From Nitrospira sp. (lineage in GTDB: Bacteria > Nitrospirota > JACRHL01): a DNA stretch of 5,973 bases. Location: the NCBI GenBank assembly GCA_026994095.1, contig JALWRU010000235.1, forward strand, positions 1-5,973. Direction: 5' to 3'. Numbering within the stretch: position 1 is the stretch's first letter; each line of letters starts with the position of its first letter. A model generated the notes under the pieces. The model ran no database searches. It worked only from the letters and a program-made list of their open reading frames with translations, and had not been told where the DNA came from. The position numbers were made by a program, and so were the translations under genes. This document shows positions 1 through 5,670 of the stretch, piece by piece.

Positions 1-586
1 CGATCTGATGGGGGTAGACCTTGGGGGTCGGCTCCTTCAAATTGAGCACCTCGCCGGTCTGCTGCACCAGCTCTTCAATGGCCGCCTGACCGGTACCGGA
101 CACGGCCTGATAGGTCGATACCACCACTCGCGAAATGGTGGCCATGTCGTGAATCGGTTTGAGCGCCATCACCATCTGGATGGTAGAGCAGTTGGGGTTG
201 GCGATGATGCCGTCGTGGGACAGCAACTCGTCGCCGTTGACCTCCGGCACCACCAGCGGCACGCCCTCATCCATACGAAAGGCGCTGGAGTTATCCACCA
301 CCACCGCGCCGGAGGCCACCGCGTAGGGGGCAAACTCCTTGCTGCGCGAGGCCCCGGCAGAGAACAGGGCGATGTCGATACCGTCGAAGGAGCTTTCGGT
401 CAGCTCTTCCACGGCGATTTCCTGCTCGCCAAAGGTGAGCGTTTTACCAGCGGATCGGGCCGAGGCCAGCAGCCGCACCTGCCCCACGGGAAAGCCTCGC
501 TGCACCAGTACGTCGCGCAGCTCTTCGCCTACGGCCCCGGTGGCCCCGACGATGGCAATGTTATAGGTCTCTTTACGGGCTAACAT
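1..586 (-). CDS. asd: Aspartate-semialdehyde dehydrogenase, N-terminal part (cut by window edge)
   Basis: Asd reduces 4-aspartyl phosphate with NADPH to aspartate semialdehyde, the cytoplasmic branch point to diaminopimelate/lysine, threonine and methionine. The first 195 codons are present, and the frame stays open to the left edge. The minus-strand protein starts MLARKETYNIAIVGATGAVG, with the nucleotide-binding GATGAVG at residues 14-20. The phosphate-binding stretch FSAGASRS is near 75-82, and VVDNSSAFRMD is near 96-106. The active-site motif NPNCSTIQ is at 130-137 with nucleophile Cys133, followed by QAVSGTGQ at 160-167 (probable catalytic Gln160). The NPNCSTIQ signature is the form seen in many alpha-/delta-proteobacterial, Gram-positive and second Vibrio enzymes; E. 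coli Asd has GGNCT. The ATG is supported by an AGGA sequence 10 nt upstream and a 12-bp gap after leuB, so it is probably the last visible gene of the leu operon. The catalytic Arg and His of the C-terminal half lie outside the window. It was identified by motif recall; identity is near certain. Confidence 0.96.
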   Translation of the reverse strand, partial: MLARKETYNIAIVGATGAVGEELRDVLVQRGFPVGQVRLLASARSAGKTLTFGEQEIAVEELTESSFDGIDIALFSAGASRSKEFAPYAVASGAVVVDNSSAFRMDEGVPLVVPEVNGDELLSHDGIIANPNCSTIQMVMALKPIHDMATISRVVVSTYQAVSGTGQAAIEELVQQTGEVLNLKEPTPKVYPHQI

Positions 587-595
587 GATTGATAT

Positions 596-600
596 GTCCT
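596..600 (-). promoter_or_regulatory. Ribosome binding site of asd
   Basis: The minus strand reads AGGAC here. Its AGGA core lies 10 nt before the asd ATG and overlaps the TAG stop codon of leuB. This supports the chosen asd start and suggests that translation of the two genes is linked. Confidence 0.7.
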
Positions 601-1672
601 ATCCCAACGCAGACACAATGTGGTCGCCCATGGCCTTGCAGCCGATGGTGGTCTCGCCCGGCTGCACGATGTCAGCGGTGCGGTGGCCCGCATCCAGTAC
701 CCGCGAAACCGCTGCCTGAATGGTGTCGTCCGCCTCCGGCAGGTCGAAGCTGTATTTAAACATCATGCCCACCGATAAAATCGTGGCGATGGGGTTGGCG
801 ATGTCCTGACCGGCAATATCCGGTGCACTACCGTGGATCGGCTCGTACATGGCGTAGCGTTCCCCCAGACTGGCCGACGGCAGCATGCCGATGGAGCCGG
901 TCAGCATGGAGGCCTCGTCCGACAGGATGTCACCAAACAGGTTGCTGGTGAGGATCACGTCAAACTGGCGTGGCCAGCGCACCAACTGCATGGCGGCGTT
1001 GTCTACATACATGTGCGACAGGGTCACGTCGGAGAACTCCTTGTGAACCTCGGTGACCACGTCGCGCCACAGTTCGGTGACCTCCAGTACGTTGGCCTTG
1101 TCCACCGAGCAGACCTCGCCCCGACGCACCCGCGCAATCTTGAAGGCCATGCGGGCAATGCGTTCAATCTCCGGAGTGGTGTAGACCATGCTGTTGACCC
1201 CCCGACGGGTGCCATCCGGCAGGGTTTCCACCCCCCGCGGGCTGCCGAAGTAGACCCCGCCAGTCAACTCACGCAGGACCATGATGTCGATGCCCTCGAC
1301 GATCTCAGGCTTGAGGCTGGAGGCGTCCGCCAGTTGCGGAAAGACCTGTGCAGGGCGCAGGTTGGCAAACAGCCCCAGCTCCTTGCGGATGCCCAGCAAC
1401 CCACGCTCCGGGCGTACCGAATAGTCCAGCGACTCCCACTTGGGGCCACCCACCGCGCCCAGCAGAATGGCGTCCGAGTTGCGGGCAATGTCGAGGGTCT
1501 CGTCCGGCAAGGGAGAGCCGGTAGCGTCGTAGGCCGAGCCGCCGATCTGACCACCACTGATGGTCAGGTTGATATGATGACGGGCGGCCATCAACTCCAG
1601 CACCCGCAGGGCCTGAGGCACGATCTCCTGACCGATGCCGTCACCGGGAAGCACCAGGATCTGCTTATCCAT
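599..1672 (-). CDS. leuB: 3-isopropylmalate dehydrogenase
   Basis: LeuB oxidises and decarboxylates (2R,3S)-3-isopropylmalate to 2-oxoisocaproate using NAD+ and Mg2+/Mn2+, the step before transamination to leucine. It is a cytoplasmic homodimer. The 357 residues match the usual family length. Visible signatures are DGIGQEIV (11-18), GAVGGPKW (72-79), PERGLLGIRKELGLFANLRP (88-107) with substrate-binding Arg96 and Arg106, and LRELTGGVYFG (133-143) with Arg134 and catalytic Tyr141. Next come VDKANVL (190-196) with catalytic Lys192, YVDNAAMQL (222-230) with metal ligand Asp224, and GDILSDEASML (247-257) with Asp248 and Asp252. EPIHGSAPDIAGQ (277-289) is the nucleotide-binding loop. The LRELTGGVYFG and LLGIRKELGLFANLRP motifs separate it from isocitrate and tartrate dehydrogenases. 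The start has an AGGAG 9 nt upstream and lies 21 bp after leuD. All key residues are present, so it should be functional. Confidence 0.98.
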   Translation of the reverse strand: MDKQILVLPGDGIGQEIVPQALRVLELMAARHHINLTISGGQIGGSAYDATGSPLPDETLDIARNSDAILLGAVGGPKWESLDYSVRPERGLLGIRKELGLFANLRPAQVFPQLADASSLKPEIVEGIDIMVLRELTGGVYFGSPRGVETLPDGTRRGVNSMVYTTPEIERIARMAFKIARVRRGEVCSVDKANVLEVTELWRDVVTEVHKEFSDVTLSHMYVDNAAMQLVRWPRQFDVILTSNLFGDILSDEASMLTGSIGMLPSASLGERYAMYEPIHGSAPDIAGQDIANPIATILSVGMMFKYSFDLPEADDTIQAAVSRVLDAGHRTADIVQPGETTIGCKAMGDHIVSALG

Positions 1673-1681
1673 GAAAAATCA

Positions 1682-1686
1682 CTCCT
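1682..1686 (-). promoter_or_regulatory. Ribosome binding site of leuB
   Basis: A consensus AGGAG on the minus strand sits 9 nt before the leuB ATG, within the 21-bp gap between leuD and leuB. It is the strongest Shine-Dalgarno sequence in the window and fixes the leuB start. Confidence 0.8.
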
Positions 1687-1693
1687 GACGTAT

Positions 1694-2338
1694 TTATGGG
1701 GTCGCGAACAGCCACGGGGTGGCACTCTTGCGACGGGTTTCATAGGCGGAAATATCGTCCCGGTGGGCCAGGGTCAGGGCGATGTCGTCCAGCCCGCCCA
1801 GCAGGCACTCCTTGCGGTGCGGGTCCACCTCAAACGGGATCGTGTCACCCGCCGGGGTGGTGATGGTCTGGCCGGGCAGGTCTACCGAGAGGGTATACCC
1901 CTCCGAGGCGATCACCTGCGCCATCAGGTCATCGATGGTCTTGGCGGGCAGCACCACCGGCAGGATGCCGTTTTTAAAGCAGTTGTTATAAAAGATGTCG
2001 GCAAAGCTCTTGGCCAGAATCACCCGAAAGCCGAAGTCCAGCAAGGCCCACGGCGCATGCTCGCGGGAGGAACCGCAGCCGAAATTATCCTGTGTTAACA
2101 AGATGTTGCTGCCTGCATAGCGGGGCTGATTCAATACAAAGTCGGTATTGAGCGGGCGGCCCGTGCAGTCCATCTCCGGCTGGCCCTGATCCAGATAGCG
2201 CCACTCGTCAAACAGAAACGGCCCAAAGCCGGTACGGCGGATGGATTTTAAAAACTGCTTGGGGATGATGGCATCGGTATCGATGTTGGCCCGGTCCAGC
2301 GGTGTGACAATGCCGCTGATTTGGTTGAGCGGTTCCAT
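1694..2338 (-). CDS. leuD: 3-isopropylmalate dehydratase small subunit
   Basis: LeuD is the small (swivel-domain) subunit of isopropylmalate isomerase. With LeuC it converts 2-isopropylmalate to 3-isopropylmalate through dehydration and rehydration in leucine synthesis. The 214 residues match the longer proteobacterial LeuD form. Signatures are NIDTDAIIPKQFLK (18-31), TGFGPFLFDEWRY (36-48), the substrate-loop motif FGCGSSREHAPWAL (86-99) and FADIFYNNCFKNGILP (112-127), plus a GLDDIALTL segment near 182-190. The protein ends TPWLFATP after a short charged tail (201-214), slightly longer than in some relatives. Its ATG directly follows the TAA of leuC with no spacer, and a GGGAG 9 nt upstream lies inside the leuC 3' end. 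This fits coupled synthesis of the two subunits. The NIDTD and FGCGSSREHA motifs distinguish it from the aconitase swivel domain. Confidence 0.98.
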   Translation of the reverse strand: MEPLNQISGIVTPLDRANIDTDAIIPKQFLKSIRRTGFGPFLFDEWRYLDQGQPEMDCTGRPLNTDFVLNQPRYAGSNILLTQDNFGCGSSREHAPWALLDFGFRVILAKSFADIFYNNCFKNGILPVVLPAKTIDDLMAQVIASEGYTLSVDLPGQTITTPAGDTIPFEVDPHRKECLLGGLDDIALTLAHRDDISAYETRRKSATPWLFATP

Positions 2339-3739
2339 TTAGAGCAACTCCCGTACGTCGGTGAAATGGCCGGTGACCGCAGCGGCGGCAGCCATGGCCG
2401 GGCTGACCAGATGGGTGCGCCCGCCCTTGCCCTGACGGCCTTCAAAATTGCGGTTGCTGGTGGCGGCGCAGCGCTCCCCCGGCTCCAGGTGGTCGGCGTT
2501 CATGGCCAGGCACATGGAGCAGCCCGGGTCGCGCCATTCAAACCCGGCCTCCACAAAGATCTTGTCCAGCCCTTCGGCCTCGGCCTGGGTTTTCACCAGA
2601 CCGGAGCCGGGTACCACCATGGCCGATACGGTGTCGGCCACCTTGCGGCCCTTGGCCACGGCAGCGGCCACCCGCAAATCTTCAATGCGGCCATTGGTGC
2701 AGGAGCCGATAAAGACCCGGTCCACCGCCACTTCGTGCATGGGGGTGCCAGCGGTCAGGCCCATGTAGTCCAGCGCGTGTTTAATAGACGTGCTGCGGGT
2801 GGCGTCCTGTTCGTCAGCCGGATCGGGCACCTGTCCGTTGATGTGGGTGACCATCTCCGGGCTGGTGCCCCAGGTGACCTGCGGCAGAATGTCGGCGGCG
2901 TTCAAGTGGATCTCCTGATCGAACACCGCGTCCTCGTCGGAATGCAGGGTCTGCCAGTGGGCTACCGCCAGCGGCCACAGGTCGCCGGAGGGCGCGTAGG
3001 GGCGGCCCTTGACGTAGTCGATGGTCTTGTCGTCCACGGCGATCATACCGGCCCGTGCGCCCGCCTCGATGGCCATGTTACAGACCGTCATGCGGCCCTC
3101 CATGGACAGCCCCATGATGGCCGACCCGGCAAATTCAATGACATAGCCGGTGCCGCCAGCGGTGCCGATCACACCGATGATGGCCAGCACGATGTCCTTG
3201 GCGTAGACTCCGGCACCCAAGGCACCGTCGACCACCACCCGCATGTTTTTGCCCTTGGCCTGAATCAGGCACTGGGTGGCCAGCACATGCTCCACCTCAC
3301 TGGTGCCGATACCGAAGGCCAGCGCGCCCATAGCGCCGTGGGTAGCAGTGTGGGAGTCACCGCAGACGATGGTCATGCCCGGCAAAGTGATGCCCTGTTC
3401 TGGCGCCATCACATGCACCACCCCCTGCCGTGGGTCGCCCATGGCAAACTCGGTGATGCCGAACTGGTCGCAGTTGCTGTCCAGCGTCTCTACCTGAATG
3501 CGGCTGACCGGATCGGTGATGCCGTGCTCTAAGCCGGTGGTGGGCACGTTGTGGTCGGGCACCGCAAAGGTGGCCTCCGGGTGCAGGGGGGTGCGGCCCG
3601 CCATACGCAGCCCCTCAAAGGCTTGCGGGCTGGTCACCTCGTGGACCAGGTGACGGTCGATGTAGAGCAGTGAGGTATTACCCTCGCTGCGGACCACATG
3701 GTCGTCCCAGATTTTGTCGAACAGTGTTTTTCCACTCAT
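2339..3739 (-). CDS. leuC: 3-isopropylmalate dehydratase large subunit
   Basis: LeuC is the [4Fe-4S] catalytic subunit of isopropylmalate isomerase, an aconitase-superfamily enzyme that works with LeuD in leucine synthesis. From the start MSGKTLFDKIWDDHVV the protein has 466 residues, the same length as E. coli LeuC. Signatures are LLYIDRHLVHEVTSPQAFEG (24-43), the HPEATFAVPDHNVPT region (53-67), GMTIVCGDSHTATHGAMGAL (121-140), FGIGTSEVEHVLATQ (142-156) and VFIGSCTNGRIEDLR (342-356). Cluster ligands are Cys347, Cys407 and Cys410 (GCSMCLAMN), followed by GERCAATSNRNFEGRQG (421-437). The frame stays open upstream to a GTG at 3814, which would add 25 residues (including YCAGCA). I prefer the ATG at 3739 because family homology begins there and the added part looks like non-coding leader. 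No clear Shine-Dalgarno precedes this ATG. A leader hairpin (3760-3823) ends 20 nt upstream. Confidence 0.97.
   Translation of the reverse strand: MSGKTLFDKIWDDHVVRSEGNTSLLYIDRHLVHEVTSPQAFEGLRMAGRTPLHPEATFAVPDHNVPTTGLEHGITDPVSRIQVETLDSNCDQFGITEFAMGDPRQGVVHVMAPEQGITLPGMTIVCGDSHTATHGAMGALAFGIGTSEVEHVLATQCLIQAKGKNMRVVVDGALGAGVYAKDIVLAIIGVIGTAGGTGYVIEFAGSAIMGLSMEGRMTVCNMAIEAGARAGMIAVDDKTIDYVKGRPYAPSGDLWPLAVAHWQTLHSDEDAVFDQEIHLNAADILPQVTWGTSPEMVTHINGQVPDPADEQDATRSTSIKHALDYMGLTAGTPMHEVAVDRVFIGSCTNGRIEDLRVAAAVAKGRKVADTVSAMVVPGSGLVKTQAEAEGLDKIFVEAGFEWRDPGCSMCLAMNADHLEPGERCAATSNRNFEGRQGKGGRTHLVSPAMAAAAAVTGHFTDVRELL
2348..2352 (-). promoter_or_regulatory. Ribosome binding site of leuD, inside leuC
   Basis: GGGAG on the minus strand lies 9 nt before the leuD ATG, within the last codons of leuC. 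It gives leuD its own initiation signal despite the zero-length gap between the genes. Confidence 0.65.
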
Positions 3740-3759
3740 AGCGCAACCCGCACAATACC

Positions 3760-3823
3760 GCCCGTGGCCGGGTGACTCGTCGCCTGAGAAGGGAGTTTCA
3801 GGGCGCGAAATCACCCCACGGGC
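3760..3823 (-). promoter_or_regulatory. Nested inverted repeat (hairpin) in the leuC leader
   Basis: On the plus strand GCCCGTGG (3760-3767) is the exact reverse complement of CCACGGGC (3816-3823). Just inside, GGTGA (3771-3775) pairs with TCACC (3811-3815), leaving only CCG (3768-3770) bulged. Further in, past a symmetric 5-by-5 internal loop, CCTGA (3783-3787) pairs with TCAGG (3798-3802). Two more base pairs form beyond a one-base bulge, closing a 10-nt loop. If transcribed toward leuC, the leader could fold into one long hairpin of about 20 base pairs ending 20 nt before the start codon. No U-run follows it, so it is not an intrinsic terminator. It could affect translation or mRNA stability, bind a protein, or be a chance product of GC-rich sequence. 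Confidence 0.5.
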
Positions 3824-3845
3824 ATGAAATCACAAAAAGAGTACT

Positions 3846-3875
3846 ATTTTAGCGGTACAGGGGGCGTTGACTCAA
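3846..3875 (-). promoter_or_regulatory. Candidate sigma70-type promoter for leuCDB-asd
   Basis: On the minus strand a -35-like TTGAGT (3875-3870, 4 of 6 matches to TTGACA) is followed after 18 bp by TAAAAT (3851-3846, 5 of 6 matches to TATAAT). The predicted RNA start near 3839 would give a leader of about 100 nt before leuC. The -35 box overlaps the last codons and stop of the upstream hydrolase gene. The AT-rich patch stands out in otherwise GC-rich DNA. This is a hexamer match only; the promoter has not been shown by experiment. Confidence 0.45.
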
Positions 3876-4507
3876 GTCAGGCCGATCAGGAACGGGTTTC
3901 GCTCCCGCTCCAGCCCCATCTGCGTGGCTGCACCGTGGCCCGGCCAGACGGTGGTGTCGTCCGGCAGTGGCAGCAGCCGTTGCTGGATCGATTGCAGCAG
4001 TTGCGGCTGGTCGCCGCCCCATAGATCGGTGCGCCCGACGCTGCCCTTGAACAGGGTATCGCCGGAGAATAGCTGATCCACCTCCGGTACCGAAAAACAG
4101 AGGCTGCCCGGGGTATGACCGGGGGTGTGCAACACCTCCGCCTGATGGGCCCCCCACTGGATCACATCGCCGTCGGACAGGTACCGCTCGATGGGGCCGG
4201 AGGGCGGTGTGGGTAGCCCAAATGCGGTGGCCTGCATGGCCAGATGGTCGTATAAAAACTGGTCGTCCCGGTGCATGCAGGTGGGCGCGCCGGTAGCCTC
4301 GGCCAGCCCGCTCATGGCCCCCACATGGTCCAGATGGGCGTGGGTGGTGACGATGGCGGTCACGGTCAGGTTCTGGTCGGCCAGTCGGGCGGAGATCTGC
4401 GGCAGGGCGTCACCCGGATCGATCACCAGCGCCTCGCGGCTGGTTTCGCACCCCAATATGAAGCAGTTGCACTGGAATGCCCCTACCGTAAGCTGCTCGA
4501 ATATCAT
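3872..4507 (-). CDS. Metallo-beta-lactamase-fold hydrolase, YcbL / glyoxalase-II-like
   Basis: This is a 211-residue metal-dependent hydrolase of the glyoxalase II group, probably cytoplasmic since no signal peptide or membrane segment is visible. Signatures are the VIDPGD strand (28-33), the metal motif THAHLDHVG (55-63) with His56, His58, Asp60 and His61, and HTPGHTPGSLCF (127-138) with His131. FSGDTLFKGSVGRTD (147-161) supplies bridging Asp150, and WPGHG (188-192) supplies His191. All seven usual ligands for two metal ions are present. The end, GLERERNPFL, closely resembles the end of E. coli YcbL, and the length is similar (about 215). It lacks the C-terminal glutathione-binding helical domain of classical GloB, so the substrate is uncertain: a thioester such as S-lactoylglutathione is possible but not shown. 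Its ATG overlaps the mnmA stop (ATGA), and no good Shine-Dalgarno is visible, so translation is probably coupled to mnmA. Confidence 0.9.
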   Translation of the reverse strand: MIFEQLTVGAFQCNCFILGCETSREALVIDPGDALPQISARLADQNLTVTAIVTTHAHLDHVGAMSGLAEATGAPTCMHRDDQFLYDHLAMQATAFGLPTPPSGPIERYLSDGDVIQWGAHQAEVLHTPGHTPGSLCFSVPEVDQLFSGDTLFKGSVGRTDLWGGDQPQLLQSIQQRLLPLPDDTTVWPGHGAATQMGLERERNPFLIGLT

Positions 4508-5592
4508 CCGGTTTCAACCACTTGTGGTGCCGGGACGGTGGCGCAGATGACCCCGCCACCCAGCACCGTGTCGCCCTGATATAACACCACACTCTGGCCG
4601 GTGGCGGCGGCCCGTTGGGGGGTGTCGAACTGTACGGTGATGCGGTCGTCCTTGCGCGTCACGGTGGCCGCCACCGCCTGCCCCCGGTAGCGGACCTTGG
4701 CCTGCATCTGCCCTTCCGGCAGCGGTGCCAGCAGGTTGAGCTGGTCGGCTTCTACTGCGCCGCAATACAGATCGTCGTTGTCGCCGATGACCACCTGTCC
4801 GGTGGATACGTTGGTGCGTACCACATAGGCGCGTTTGCCCAAGGCGACCCCCAGCCCGCGCCGCTGGCCGATGGTGTGGAACGCCACCCCGTCGTGGTGG
4901 CCCAGCCGGTTGCCTTGCAGGTCGACAATCTCGCCCGGCTGGCGGGCCTCCGGGCGGTGCTCTTGCAGAAAATCGGCGTAGTTGCCGCCGCCCACAAAAC
5001 AGATTTCCTGCGACTCGGCAATCTCGTCAGCGGGCAGCCCCAAGGAGCGGGCAATCTCCATGACCTCGGTCTTGTGCATGCCGCCCAACGGCAGCCGCAC
5101 CCGCGCCAGATCCCGCGCTTTCAAGCGGTACAGGAAATAGCTCTGGTCCTTGCCGCCGTCGCGCCCCTTGAGCAGCCGATAACTGCCCCATGAAGTGCGC
5201 TCGATGCGGGCGTAGTGGCCGGTGGCGACCGCGTCGTAGCCGTCCCGCTCGGCCAGCTCCAGCAGACCGGCGAATTTGACGAACTCGTTGCAGCGGATGC
5301 ACGGATTGGGGGTGTCACCGCGCAGGTAGGTGTCTAAAAAATCGGTCACTACCCGCTCCTGAAAGCGGTCGCGCAGATCGACGATTTGATGGGGGATCTC
5401 TACCACGTCACAGACGTGCTGGGCGATGCCTACCTTGCAACAGGAGCGCTCCTGCCAGGGGGCGTCCGGGCGGTCTTCCCCGTCCCACAGCTTGAGGGTC
5501 ACCCCGGTCACTTGATGGCCCTCGCGCACCAGCAGGGCTGCGGTGACAGAGCTGTCCACCCCGCCGCTCATACCTACCAGAATGCGTGCCAT
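4504..5592 (-). CDS. mnmA: tRNA-specific 2-thiouridylase MnmA
   Basis: MnmA adenylates and then thiolates the C2 of wobble uridine 34 in tRNA-Lys, -Glu and -Gln, giving s2U, which supports accurate decoding. It receives persulfide sulfur from a relay starting at a cysteine desulfurase. The 362 residues match the family. Visible parts are the ATP PP-loop SGGVDSS (9-15), the PNPCIRCNEFVKF segment (95-107) with probable catalytic Cys101, ATGHYARI (123-130) and GKDQSYFLY (147-155). SQEICFVG (194-201) has persulfide-carrying Cys198. The HTIGQRRGLGVA region (239-250) begins the central and C-terminal beta domains. The NPCxxCN and SQEICF forms differ from E. coli, which has NPDxxCN and STGICF; Cys98 is an additional cysteine. 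The ATG directly precedes the conserved core, with a weak GGGG about 6 nt upstream. It follows glyS by 78 bp. Confidence 0.97.
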   Translation of the reverse strand: MARILVGMSGGVDSSVTAALLVREGHQVTGVTLKLWDGEDRPDAPWQERSCCKVGIAQHVCDVVEIPHQIVDLRDRFQERVVTDFLDTYLRGDTPNPCIRCNEFVKFAGLLELAERDGYDAVATGHYARIERTSWGSYRLLKGRDGGKDQSYFLYRLKARDLARVRLPLGGMHKTEVMEIARSLGLPADEIAESQEICFVGGGNYADFLQEHRPEARQPGEIVDLQGNRLGHHDGVAFHTIGQRRGLGVALGKRAYVVRTNVSTGQVVIGDNDDLYCGAVEADQLNLLAPLPEGQMQAKVRYRGQAVAATVTRKDDRITVQFDTPQRAAATGQSVVLYQGDTVLGGGVICATVPAPQVVETG

Positions 5593-5670
5593 CGAAACCC
5601 CAAAACAGAGAAGACCAGCGCTTAGTGTACCGGACCTGTGGGGGTTACGCCCGTGGGCGCGGATTGCCCG

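Noticed and set aside
8..583. Plus-strand open frame (191 codons) opposite asd
   Set aside because: The minus strand encodes clear Asd with its active-site motif. The plus frame is His/Gly-rich and shows no family motif.
833..2098. Long plus-strand open frame (421 codons) antisense to leuB and leuD
   Set aside because: It lies wholly opposite two intact genes. Its product is rich in His, Gly, Gln and Val with no recognisable motif, typical of the antisense of GC-rich coding DNA.
2321..3532. Long plus-strand open frame (403 codons) antisense to leuC
   Set aside because: It is a shadow of the well-supported leuC, with biased composition and no domain signature.
3740..3839. Leucine attenuator leader peptide upstream of leuC
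   Set aside because: I looked for a short frame with consecutive leucine codons followed by a terminator. None of the short frames in the leader has a leucine run, and there is no U-tract.
3834..3874. Possible terminator after the hydrolase gene (U-run on the minus strand at 3838-3834)
   Set aside because: Only a four-base GTAC/GTAC pairing precedes the run, too weak for an intrinsic terminator. The same patch is better read as a promoter -10 region.
5624..5629. TACACT as a -10 element for mnmA on the minus strand
   Set aside because: The hexamer matches TATAAT at 4 of 6 positions and is well placed 31 bp before the ATG, but no -35-like sequence lies 17-18 bp upstream.
5648..5659. Short GC hairpin (CGCC/GGCG) between glyS and mnmA, sharing the 8-mer GCCCGTGG with the leuC leader
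   Set aside because: The stem is four bases with no U-run, so it is not a credible terminator. One shared 8-mer in GC-rich DNA is weak evidence for a common site.
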